From the NCBI RefSeq assembly GCF_000934545.1, contig NZ_CP010554.1:1116001-1180000 (forward strand): a DNA stretch of 64,000 nucleotides, in the 5' to 3' direction. The position numbers and the translations under genes were made by a program. Source of the stretch: Rugosibacter aromaticivorans (lineage in GTDB: Bacteria > Pseudomonadota > Gammaproteobacteria > Burkholderiales > Rhodocyclaceae). The notes beneath the pieces are model-generated. The model saw nothing but the letters and a program-made list of their open reading frames with translations, ran no database searches and was not told the DNA's origin. The stretch's first letter is position 1, and each line of letters begins with the position of its first letter. Positions 7,051-16,700 of this stretch are shown here, piece after piece.

Positions 7051-9765
7051 ATGGCGCTACATCCCGAATTCCCGAAATCCCCCTATGCCGAATTACTCCC
7101 GGAACAACGCTGGTTCCCGGCGGCCGAAGAGCTTAGAAAGTCCTATGCAAAGCTGCTGCCGCCGCTGGTCGCCACTATTCGCGGCGAGGTGTCGGCGTGG
7201 CGGAGCGCGGGTTATGCGGGTGCTTCGGAGACATCGCGCGCGCTGCTGAACTGGTGGTTCGAGACCGAGCATCTGGTCGAGCAGGCCGATGGCGCGCTGT
7301 CGCCGTTCCGCTATTACTTCGCGCAGCGCGAAGCAGTGGAAACGGTGATCTGGCTGCATGATGTGCGTAAGGTTCAGGATAAATTTGATCTGCTGCGATT
7401 TTCGTCTTTGAAAGAGATATCGCCGGGCGATTTCGACGAAGACTGGCCGCGCTATGTCGTGAAAATGGCTACCGGAGCGGGCAAGACCAAAGTGCTGTCG
7501 CTGCTCATTGCGTGGAGCTTTTTTCACAAGCGCTACGAACCGGATTCGACCCTGGCACGCAACTTCCTCTTGATTGCGCCCAACATCATTGTGCTGGATC
7601 GCCTGCGCGCGGACTTTGACGGTCTGCGTATTTTTTTCAACGACCCGATCCTGCCGGATAACGGCCACGCGGGCCGCAACTGGCGCGACGACTTCCAGCT
7701 CACGCTGCATATTCAGGATGACGTGCGCGTGGTGCGCGATACGGGCAACCTGTTTCTCACCAACATCCACCGCGTCTATCTCGGCGACGTGCGCGAGCCG
7801 TCTCTCGAAGATGACGATTTGCGCGACTACTTCCTTTCGCCCTTCGGCGCGAAGCCGGTCGGCAAAACCACCGACAGCAAAACCGATCTGGGCGAGATCG
7901 TCCGCGAGATCGACGAACTGGCCGTGTTCAACGATGAAGCGCACCATATCCACGACCCGCGCATGGCCTGGTTCAAAAGCATCCAGGACATTCATCACCG
8001 CATGCTGCAGAAAGACGGCCGTCTCGCCTTGCAGGTGGATGTGACCGCCACGCCACGGCACAACAACGGCGCGATCTTCGTGCAGACAGTTGCTGACTAT
8101 CCGCTGGTCGAGGCCATCCATCAGGATGTCGTCAAACACCCGGTGTTGCCGGATGTTGCCAGCCGTACGCGATTGCAAGAGCACAAGAGCGCGATTTTCA
8201 CCGAGCGTTACGCGGACTACCTGCAACTCGGCATCGAAGAATGGCGCAAAAGCTATGCCGAGCACCAGGCGCTGGGCAAGAAAGCGGTGCTGTTCGTGAT
8301 GGTGGACGACACCCGCAACTGCGACGAGGTTGGCTCCCATCTGGAGAAAATTTGCCCCGAACTGGAAGGGGGTGTGCTCGTCATCCACACCAAAAACAAC
8401 GGCGAGATTTCGGAAGCTGCCTCGGGCAAGAACAAGGATGAACTTGAAAAGCTGCGCAAGGAAGCCAACAGCATCGACACATGGGCCTCACCGCACAAGG
8501 CCATTGTCTCCGTCTTGATGCTCAAGGAAGGCTGGGACGTGCGCAATGTCACCACCATCGTCGGCCTGCGCGCTTACGCCGCGCAATCCAACATCCTTCC
8601 CGAACAAACGTTGGGGCGGGGTTTACGCCGCATGTACTTTGGTTCGGACATGCCCGAAACGGTCTCGGTCATGGGCACGCCCGCCTTCATGGAATTCGTC
8701 GAGTCCATCCAGAGCGAGGGCGTCACCTTCGAGCATGTGCCGATGGGGCCGGGCACCGGCCGCAAGGAGTCGCTCATTGTCGAGGTAGACGCGCAGGATG
8801 CCGACAAGGACATCGACGCGCTGGACATCGAGCTGCCCCGGCTCACACGGCGCTTCAATCGCGAATACAAAGACCTCGATGCGCTCGACCCGGCGAAACT
8901 TGGCAATGCCAAACTTCCGCTCAAGCCCTTCACGCCAGAGCAAACCCGCGAGATCGTCTTCAAGACCATGCTCGACGCCGAAGTGCATCACACCATCCAG
9001 CTCGACGGTGCCGGCCCCGCTGACTACCGCTCGGTGGTGGGATTTTTCGCGCGGCAACTACTCAAGGAGCTGCGCCTCGTCGGTGGCTACGACATCCTTT
9101 ATCCCAAGGTGAAGGCATTCATGGCCGGGCATCTGTTCGCAACCTCGCCGGTCAATCTCGAAGACCCGGTGGTGCTGCGCAACCTCTCCGAACCCGAGGC
9201 CGGGAAGATTCTGTTCGACTCATTCAAGGCCGCCATCAACGCGCTCACCATCCAGGATACCGGCTCGGTGCGCATCGAAGACCGCATCCGTTTGCGCGAC
9301 ACGCGCCCCTTCCGCACCGAAAACCGGCCCTACCTCGCGCCGAAGAAATCGCTGTTCAGCAAGATTGTCGGCGAGCCGAACGCCGGCGGCTTCGAGCTGG
9401 CCTTCGCCGGCTTTCTCGACGCCGCACCGGATGTCGCATCGTTTGCCAAGAACTATCTCGCGGTCGGTTTCAAGATCGACTACGTCAAGGCCGATGGCGA
9501 TCTTTCGAACTATGTGCCCGACTTCCTCATAAAAACGACCGACGGCACGGTCTGGATCGTCGAAACCAAAGGCCGCGAAGAACGCGATCTGCCCCAGAAA
9601 ATGACCCGCCTGCGCCAGTGGTGTGAGGATGCCACAAGCGCCAGCCAGGCCGAGAGCGGGCCGGCTTACCGATTCGTGTATGTGGATCAAGCAGGCTACG
9701 AGCGCAACCCGCCGCAGACTTTTGCGGGACTCGCCGCGAGCTTTACCGAATATCCGAAGGGATGA
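7051..9765 (+). CDS. Type III-like restriction endonuclease, helicase-nuclease (Res) subunit
   Basis: This 904-residue protein has an SF2 helicase core and a C-terminal nuclease. Walker A is MATGAGKTK near residues 138-146, the DEAH box is FNDEAHHI near 292-299, and motif VI is LGRGLRRM near 520-530. At the C-terminus PDFLIK (about 820) followed by IVETKG (about 835) forms a PD-(D/E)xK site. Such subunits translocate along DNA and cut when the partner Mod detects unmethylated sites. It is followed four bases later by a Bro-N gene and further on by mod, so res precedes mod, opposite to classical EcoP1-type loci. The start at ATG 7051 has no clear ribosome site. Confidence 0.9.
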   Translation: MALHPEFPKSPYAELLPEQRWFPAAEELRKSYAKLLPPLVATIRGEVSAWRSAGYAGASETSRALLNWWFETEHLVEQADGALSPFRYYFAQREAVETVIWLHDVRKVQDKFDLLRFSSLKEISPGDFDEDWPRYVVKMATGAGKTKVLSLLIAWSFFHKRYEPDSTLARNFLLIAPNIIVLDRLRADFDGLRIFFNDPILPDNGHAGRNWRDDFQLTLHIQDDVRVVRDTGNLFLTNIHRVYLGDVREPSLEDDDLRDYFLSPFGAKPVGKTTDSKTDLGEIVREIDELAVFNDEAHHIHDPRMAWFKSIQDIHHRMLQKDGRLALQVDVTATPRHNNGAIFVQTVADYPLVEAIHQDVVKHPVLPDVASRTRLQEHKSAIFTERYADYLQLGIEEWRKSYAEHQALGKKAVLFVMVDDTRNCDEVGSHLEKICPELEGGVLVIHTKNNGEISEAASGKNKDELEKLRKEANSIDTWASPHKAIVSVLMLKEGWDVRNVTTIVGLRAYAAQSNILPEQTLGRGLRRMYFGSDMPETVSVMGTPAFMEFVESIQSEGVTFEHVPMGPGTGRKESLIVEVDAQDADKDIDALDIELPRLTRRFNREYKDLDALDPAKLGNAKLPLKPFTPEQTREIVFKTMLDAEVHHTIQLDGAGPADYRSVVGFFARQLLKELRLVGGYDILYPKVKAFMAGHLFATSPVNLEDPVVLRNLSEPEAGKILFDSFKAAINALTIQDTGSVRIEDRIRLRDTRPFRTENRPYLAPKKSLFSKIVGEPNAGGFELAFAGFLDAAPDVASFAKNYLAVGFKIDYVKADGDLSNYVPDFLIKTTDGTVWIVETKGREERDLPQKMTRLRQWCEDATSASQAESGPAYRFVYVDQAGYERNPPQTFAGLAASFTEYPKG

Positions 9766-9769
9766 TGCC

Positions 9770-10606
9770 ATGAGTAACATCAAGCTGTTCGAATCGAAAC
9801 ATATCCGTTCAATCTGGGACGACGGGGCGCAGCACTGGTTGTTCGCTGTCGTGGACGTTGTCGCGGCCTTGACGGACAGCCAGAATCCCCAAGTCTATTG
9901 GCGGGTGCTTAAAAAACGGCTGTTGGCCGAGGGCAATGAAACCGTTACAAACTGTAACGCTTTGAAAATGACTGCACCAGATGGCAAGCAACGGCTTACC
10001 GATGTGGCGGATACCGAACAATTACTCCGGCTCATCCAGTCCATTCCCTCGCCCAAGGCAGAACCCTTCAAGCGCTGGCTGGCCAAGGTGGGTTACGAAC
10101 GACTCGAAGAAATCGAAAACCCGGAGTTGGCCGCCGCACGGATGCGCGAGCTTTATAAAGCCAAGGGTTACAGCGACGAATGGATCGAAAAGCGCGTGCG
10201 CGGCATCGCCATCCGCGACGAATTGACCAACGAATGGCAAAAACGCGGCGTGAAGGAACAGCGCGAATACGCCATTCTCACTTCTGAAATCAGCCGCGCC
10301 ACTTTCGGCATGACGCCAGCGGAATACAAGGCATTCAAAAACCTGGACAAGCCGGCGGACAATCTGCGCGACCACATGAACGATCTGGAACTGATCTTCA
10401 CCATGCTGGGTGAAGCTTCCACCACCGAGATTGCGCGCAATAAAGATGCGCAGGGCTATATCGAAAACCGCGATGCGGCCTCGAAAGGCGGCGCAGTAGC
10501 AGGGCGAGCACGGGGCGACCTGGAGAAAAAATCCGGCAAGCGTATTGCCAGCAAAGAAAACTACAAGCAACTCCCCGAAGCCGTCGCGCGCAAGAAACTG
10601 AAGTAA
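9770..10606 (+). CDS. Bro-N domain protein (DinD/antirepressor-like)
   Basis: ATG 9770 follows the res stop by four bases and gives a 278-residue product. The N-terminus (IKLFESKHIRSIWDDG, then WLFAVVDVVAALTDS) is a Bro-N domain, as found in phage antirepressors and virus Bro proteins. The middle, PELAAARMRELYKAKGYSDEWIEKR, and the region with ITSE-like segments resemble DNA damage-inducible protein D. The tail is lysine-rich. It may bind DNA and regulate the restriction operon or respond to damage, but this is inference. Its placement between res and mod, apparently co-transcribed, is the notable point. Confidence 0.8.
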   Translation: MSNIKLFESKHIRSIWDDGAQHWLFAVVDVVAALTDSQNPQVYWRVLKKRLLAEGNETVTNCNALKMTAPDGKQRLTDVADTEQLLRLIQSIPSPKAEPFKRWLAKVGYERLEEIENPELAAARMRELYKAKGYSDEWIEKRVRGIAIRDELTNEWQKRGVKEQREYAILTSEISRATFGMTPAEYKAFKNLDKPADNLRDHMNDLELIFTMLGEASTTEIARNKDAQGYIENRDAASKGGAVAGRARGDLEKKSGKRIASKENYKQLPEAVARKKLK

Positions 10607-11086
10607 GAATTACGAATTATGAATAACGAAGTGGGGATGGTGAAAAGGGATTTGCCCGAACGGACGTTTGAATTTGCGCGGCGTGTGGTGAAGCTGTGCC
10701 AGGTGTTGGATCAGACACCGGGGGTGAGCCGGACAATGGCTAATCAACTCCTCCGGTCGGGCACGTCTATTGGCGCAAACGTTGAAGAGGGGCAGGCCGG
10801 CCAAAGCCGGGCAGATTTTGTGAGCAAGCTTTCCATCGCATGCAAAGAAGCGCGCGAAACGCACTACTGGCTGCGCCTGCTCTCGGCATCGGAAATAGTA
10901 CCCGAACCCCGCTTGGCAGAATTGCTGGATGAAGCCAACCAACTCATCGCGATTCTCACAGCCATCACTAAAAACACGAGAAAGAATAGTGAAAAGTGAA
11001 TTACGAATTTATTGAGGCTCAAAAATGACCATACATTTCACCATTCAAAATTCTAAATTCGGAATTCTTTTCCCTATTCGTAATTC
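10607..11086. repeat. AT-rich direct and inverted repeats flanking the four-helix-bundle gene
   Basis: GAATTACGAATT occurs at 10607-10618 and 10998-11009, and the inverse ATTCGTAATTC at 11076-11086. Further AAATTC-type units fill 11041-11100. They bracket the 10619 gene on both sides and are far more AT-rich than the neighbouring genes, suggesting an inserted cassette. Confidence 0.6.
10619..10999 (+). CDS. Four-helix bundle protein (S23 / rRNA intervening-sequence type)
   Basis: The 126-residue helical protein has the family signature: LPERTFEFARRVVKLC near the N-terminus, then QLLRSGTSIGANVEEG, and an amphipathic helix SKLSIACKEARETHYWLRLL. This family was named from open frames inside 23S rRNA intervening sequences but is also scattered in genomes and near restriction loci. 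Its function is unresolved; nucleic-acid binding is suspected. It sits between the Bro-N gene and mod, and is framed by AT-rich direct and inverted repeats, so it may be a passenger cassette in the restriction operon. Confidence 0.85.
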   Translation: MNNEVGMVKRDLPERTFEFARRVVKLCQVLDQTPGVSRTMANQLLRSGTSIGANVEEGQAGQSRADFVSKLSIACKEARETHYWLRLLSASEIVPEPRLAELLDEANQLIAILTAITKNTRKNSEK

Positions 11087-11109
11087 AAAATTCACAATTC
11101 ATTAAAGCT

Positions 11110-13509
11110 ATGGCAAAAATTCCCAAAGAAGCCTACGAACTTTCAGACGCCGAAAAGCGCGACCTGACCCAGCTTATCCAGCAGGGCCGTCCGCTGCCGG
11201 AGAAATACCGCTTCATCCTGTTCGAGGACAAGCGCGAGGTGGAACTGGTGTGGAACGGCAAGACCCGCGACGTGTGCACCACCGTGCTGCCGTTTCAAAG
11301 CCTGGAGCACGTGGACGAGCCGCGCAAGGAAGCGCCGGAGATTCAGAGCGATTTGTTCGACACGCGCGGCCGCCAGCTCAAGGGCTGGACCAACAAGCTC
11401 ATCTGGGGCGACAACAAGCTGATTCTCTCCAGCCTCAAGAGCGGCGCGCTGCGCCGCCAGATCGAGGATGCGGGCGGCCTCAAGCTCATCTACATCGACC
11501 CGCCGTTCGATGTCGGCGCGGATTTCTCGATGGATATCGAGATCGGCGGCGAGACCTTCCACAAGGAACCGAACCTGCTGGAGCAGATCGCCTACCGCGA
11601 CACCTGGGGGCGCGGGGCGGATTCGTTCATCGCTATGATTTACGAGCGGCTGATTCTGATGCGGGATTTGCTGGCGGAGGATGGGAGCATTTATGTGCAT
11701 GTGGACTCGCGCCTAAACAGCAGTGTTCGTCTTGTCATGGAGGAAGTATTCGGGAAGTCGAATTATCGGAATGAGATTACATGGGTGCGCGCAGCGTCAC
11801 ACAACGATGCGACAGATCAGTTCGGAAAGGTCAAAGACTGCATCATGTATTTCGCGCGCTCAGAGAAAGCTCATCTCAATATTCAATACGTGCCTTACTC
11901 GGCGGAGTACATTGATGCTGAGTGGCGCAAGCTACCGTCCGGTCGTTACTACAAAGCAGAAAACATGCTCGATCCTCGGGGATCGATGAAATTTTTTGAT
12001 TTTCACGGCACTGTCGCACGCTGGCGGGCAACGCCAGAAAACATGGAGGCGCTGTGGAATGCACCGCAAACGGAAGTTCCTGATAGCCACGGGCGAATAA
12101 AGCTTGGAAAAGATGGGAACCCAATCAAACGATGCCGCATCATGTTCCTCGACGAGATGCTGGGTGTTCCCCTGAGTGACAATTGGAGCGATATTGCGTA
12201 TTTGGCAGGTGGTTCTAAAGAAGCAGCTGGCTACAAAACTCAAAAACCCGAAGCCCTGCTCGAACGTATTATCAAAGCCAGCAGCAACGAAGGCGATCTC
12301 GTCGCCGATTTTTTTGTCGGCTCTGGCACCACGGCGGCGGTCGCGGAAAAGCTCGGTCGCAAGTGGATTTGCACCGACCTCGGCAAGTTCGCCATTCACA
12401 CCACACGCAAGCGAATGATTCAGGTGCAGCGCGAGGCTAAAGACGCGGGCAAATCCTTCCGTGCTTTCGAGGTGCTGAACCTTGGCCGCTATGAGCGGCA
12501 GGCGTATCTGAATGTCGGCGGGCGGCTCAGCGGCAAACAGAAAGAACAAGCACTGGCGCAAAAGGAACGCGAGTTCCGCGACCTGATCCTGCGCGCGTAT
12601 CGCGCCGAGCCGCTGGAAGGCGAGCCTTTCTTCCACGGCAAGAACGCCGGGCGGCTGGTGGTCATCGGCCCGATCAACCTGCCCGTGGGTCGGCTGTTCG
12701 TCGAAGAAGTCATCACCGAATGCCGCAAGCGCGGCGCTTCGCGCGTGGACATGCTCGCCTTTGAGTTCGAAATGGGACTATTCCCCGCAGTGCTCGACGA
12801 GGCCAGGCAAAAGGGCATCGACCTCACGCCGAAGCAGATTCCACCCGAAGTGTTCGACAAGCGCGCGGTAGAAAAAGGCCAGGTGGTGTTTTTCGACATC
12901 AGCTTCATCGAAGCCACCCCGCGCTACAACAAGAAGGACAAGTTCACCCTGCAAATCGAACTGACCGACTTCTCCGTTTATTACACCCAAGGCGCAGCAG
13001 AAGCCGCCGCCGCAAGCCTCAAAGACGGCAAAAGCCAGGTCGTGTGCGAACAGGGCCAACTCATCAAGGTGAGCAAAAACAAGGACGGCATCGTCACGCG
13101 CGAGACGCTAACGAAAAACTGGACCGACTGGGTGGACTACTGGGCGGTGGACTTCGACTACATGTCGCGCCGTGAAATCATCAAGGTAGCCAAGGACGCC
13201 GGGACGGAAAAACAGGCCGCCGATGCGCCCGAAGGAAGTGCAAAGCCGCCCGAAGGTTTGAACCCGCTTTCGGGAAGTGCAAAGCCGCCCGTCCCGACAG
13301 AATCCCCCACCGAATTCGAAGAACGCTGGACCGGCAGCTACATTTTCGAAAACGAATGGCAAAGCTTCCGCACCCGCAAGAACCGCGACCTGGAATTCAT
13401 CTCCGCACCCCACACCTACACCCAGGCCGGCCGCTACACCGTCGCCGTGAAAGTCATCGACATCTTCGGCAACGACACGATGGTGCTGGTGCCGGTGAAC
13501 GTGGGATGA
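11110..13509 (+). CDS. Type III-like DNA methyltransferase (Mod subunit)
   Basis: The 799-residue protein carries catalytic motif IV ([14 protein letters not shown], about residues 126-139) before the SAM-binding motif I ([19 protein letters not shown], starting near 398). This beta-class order is typical of type III Mod adenine methyltransferases. The region between them should include target recognition. The C-terminal third is a family-specific extension ending in [22 protein letters not shown]. Between about residues 705 and 735 a linker contains a 13-codon tandem unit ([12 protein letters not shown], then GSAKPPVP) encoded by two identical 19-base stretches at 13234 and 13273. The partner Res lies upstream, separated by two accessory genes. 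Confidence 0.92.
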   Translation: MAKIPKEAYELSDAEKRDLTQLIQQGRPLPEKYRFILFEDKREVELVWNGKTRDVCTTVLPFQSLEHVDEPRKEAPEIQSDLFDTRGRQLKGWTNKLIWGDNKLILSSLKSGALRRQIEDAGGLKLIYIDPPFDVGADFSMDIEIGGETFHKEPNLLEQIAYRDTWGRGADSFIAMIYERLILMRDLLAEDGSIYVHVDSRLNSSVRLVMEEVFGKSNYRNEITWVRAASHNDATDQFGKVKDCIMYFARSEKAHLNIQYVPYSAEYIDAEWRKLPSGRYYKAENMLDPRGSMKFFDFHGTVARWRATPENMEALWNAPQTEVPDSHGRIKLGKDGNPIKRCRIMFLDEMLGVPLSDNWSDIAYLAGGSKEAAGYKTQKPEALLERIIKASSNEGDLVADFFVGSGTTAAVAEKLGRKWICTDLGKFAIHTTRKRMIQVQREAKDAGKSFRAFEVLNLGRYERQAYLNVGGRLSGKQKEQALAQKEREFRDLILRAYRAEPLEGEPFFHGKNAGRLVVIGPINLPVGRLFVEEVITECRKRGASRVDMLAFEFEMGLFPAVLDEARQKGIDLTPKQIPPEVFDKRAVEKGQVVFFDISFIEATPRYNKKDKFTLQIELTDFSVYYTQGAAEAAAASLKDGKSQVVCEQGQLIKVSKNKDGIVTRETLTKNWTDWVDYWAVDFDYMSRREIIKVAKDAGTEKQAADAPEGSAKPPEGLNPLSGSAKPPVPTESPTEFEERWTGSYIFENEWQSFRTRKNRDLEFISAPHTYTQAGRYTVAVKVIDIFGNDTMVLVPVNVG

Positions 13510-13780
13510 GTGGTCAGGAGGTCGCTGGTTTCGGCGTGACGCCGCTTAGATCTCTTAGCTTGGACATCCCAATTCGGCCGAAGCAGACTGTGACAAGAAA
13601 ACGCAGACAGTTGTCGATGTCTGCTTTCCGGAGCCATCACCCAACTGTAACTATCGGCCAGAACTGGACGTTCATACTTCTGTACGGTAGCGTCTCACTA
13701 CTATGCCTTCTGAAGTTAAAGGCCTCGTGAGCCACCCAGACCGTTTCTGATCTGCAACAATCAATGGGCCCCCTATTTAC
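13510..13780. other. Intergenic region between mod and the STAND gene
   Basis: No gene is supported in these 271 bases. It contains GCAGACAGTTGTCGATGTCTGC near 13601, an imperfect palindrome with GCAGACA and TGTCTGC arms, and scattered fragments resembling common intergenic repeats. The promoter of the downstream 1257-residue gene is presumably here. Confidence 0.45.
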
Positions 13781-16700
13781 ATGAACAATCTCTTAGATGT
13801 ACCAATCGCAGCGGTAACCGCGCTCACCCCCGAGCGCGCCGTGGTCGTGATGCGCGCCATTCTCCGATCTGAATGCGGCTACGCCAAGCTGAGGCCAACT
13901 GTATTGACGATCTCTAGTCGGCTCACGATCGCGGATGGCGGCATTGACGCGGAGGTCAATGTGCCCCCCGGACCCACGATTCCGACGGATTGCATTTTTC
14001 AGACCGGACTCACCGGATTCCAGATCAAGTCGGGAACGTCTTTCAAACCTTGGACGCCGAGTTCTATCCGTGGCGAACTGCTAGACAGTAGAGGGAAACT
14101 GTACTCCGAGGTTGAGCGCCTTATTCGCCGTGGTGGGCGCTATACGCTGCTTTGCACAGGCCATGACATGACCCCGGAACAGCGCAATGATTCGCGGCAA
14201 CAGATTGCTGTGGTGCTGGCGGAGGTGGGATTCGGGGGGTACGAAGAGCTGATCGAAGTCCTTGGTGCGAGTCAGGTTTCGGATTTTTCTGAGCGCTATC
14301 CCGGGACTGCGTCCTTGCTTGCAGTCGACCCAATTCAGGAAGCCTGGATACTGGAAGAATGGCAGCGTGACGCACATATGGCGAATGTCTTTGAGGCATC
14401 TCCCGAACAGTCTCAAATGATTGCTCGGATTCGGGCGGGGCTGCAGGGCGAGACCAAACATATCCGTGTCCTTGGAGAGCCTGGCCTGGGGAAGACACGC
14501 ATTGTCCTTGAGTCCGTTAAAGACGAGAACATCGCACCCTACGTGCTGTACATACAGCACGGCTCACAGTTTGGACAGACACGACTCTTCCGCCAGTTGC
14601 TGAAAACAGGCTATGACAAACCGCTCGTACTGATCATCGACGAGCTCCCAGAGTCCGAGCTGTCAGAAATTTGGAAGCACTTGAAGCCGCGTTGCGGCAG
14701 CCTGAAGATTGTGTCGCTGGATCACGGGAGAGACGAAACCCACGACGAGGAAATTGAACGACTCCACGCCCCGAGTCTGTCTGACGAAACCATCAAGAAG
14801 ATACTTGTCAGCCGCGTCGGCGAATCACGCGAGCTTGATCGTTGGGTCGCAATCTGCGAAGGCTCTCCACGAGTTGCACAGGCGGTTGCGGACAACCTGC
14901 GGGCAAACCCAGACGACATCCTGAAACCACCATCCACAGTACCAATCTGGGCGAGATTTATTCATGGCTACAGTAGCCGAGACGAGAGTTCCGCAAGGCA
15001 GATTGACTGTGTGACCCAACACATGGCCTTGTTCAGCCGATTTGGCTATGAAACCCCAGTAGGAGATGAAGCTGCATACATCGCCAAACTGATTCAAAAA
15101 GTGGATCCGACGATTGGATGGGCTCGATTTCAAGAAATCGTTCAAGGCCTTCGTGCAAAAAAGGTACTCCAGGGAAGCAGGACGCTCTTCTTCGTGCCCA
15201 AAGCCCTCCACATCTACTTGTGGAAGCAGTTCTGGGAGCGCTATGGGCGCGGTTTTGACTTTACGCAGACCTTCAAGGACATGCCAGAGTCCTTGCACGC
15301 CTGGTTCATGAACATGTTCAAGTTTGCAGGAGACGCAACGGCTCACGTCATTGACGATATCCTTAGACCGGATGGTTTTTTCTCCGAGCGCGCAGCACTA
15401 ACGTCGGCGAAAGGTTCTCGATTTCTTTCTATCCTGGCCGAAGCCAATCCGGCTGTTGTACTGAGGCTTCTGGAAGCTACGATTGGCAAGTGGACGGATC
15501 AAGAGCTCTTGGACTTGAAGCAGGATCGGCAGAGTCTTGTATGGGCGCTTGAAAAAATCGCGGTTTGGCCAACCCTTACGGTTAGGGCAATCCAGGTGCT
15601 AGTCCGATTCGCTACCAACGAAAATGCCAACTTCTCCAACAATTCCACGGGCACTTTGATTGGGTTGTTTCGAATTGGCCCTGAAGCAGCCGCAACGGAA
15701 TCAACTCCTGAAGCCAGACTTCCGGCAATGCTAAGGCTGCTCCGTGCTTCCGGGGACGAGGAGCGCCGTCTTGGACTCAAGGCGATGGATGCCGCGTTAG
15801 ACAGTCGTGGCATGGGATTTCGGATTGTCGGGGCTGAGTATCAAGGATTGAAGGAAAGAGCCAAGCTTTGGATTCCCGCGACTTACGGCGACTTGTGGCA
15901 AGCCAAGTTGATTTACTTTCAGGCCTTGGTCGATGAGACACAAACCTGGCCGCCCTCTTTGCGTGCTGAGGTCTGCCAGGCATTGCTGGAGGCCGTAGAG
16001 CAGCAGATCAGAACACCACCATGCACTGAGCTGGCATTCCAGGTACTGAGTGTCCTTGTGGACGACAGTACGATGCCGCCAGAAAAATTGAATCGCTTCT
16101 TCTGGCACTGGCAAAAGTATGAGGATGATGGCCAACATCCGGAAATCGTAAAGAGACTACAAAGCTTTGAGCGTCGCTATACAAGGCGTGACTTGGCGAG
16201 CCGGTTCCAGTGCTACGTAATTGATGTGGACTGGATGGAATGGGACGAGGACTTTCGCGAACGGCATAACAAGCCCAAGAATCGCGCCAAGATTCTTGTC
16301 AACGCTCTGGCGCGCCGCATAGCACAGCACCCCGAGAGGTTGAGCCAGATTCAGCATCTACTTTCGCCTGCAAAGAACGCTCCTACACTATGGCATTTCG
16401 GCGAGCAGATTGCGCTGAATGATGCGACGCGAGCGTTCCTGCAGCCCCTCACTCGTCTGACCTTGGAAACAAAACACCATGTGTGTCTGCATGGCTACCT
16501 ATCAGCAGTACGGGCGAGCGATCCCGAGTTCTATCTTTCCACGGTCAGGGGTTTCATGGGTGTGCAGAGCACTGCTTGGCTGGGTGCAACTATCGCACTT
16601 CGCACCGACTATGACGATGAGCTGTTCGCGCAGTGCCTGGATGCACAAGAGAAGAAATGGATCGACCCACTACTGTTCACGGTGCTGCGGTTTGGGAGGG

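Noticed and set aside
7093..8388. A 431-codon minus-strand open frame opposite res
   Set aside because: It is an antisense shadow of the helicase gene with composition typical of reversed coding sequence and no ribosome site.
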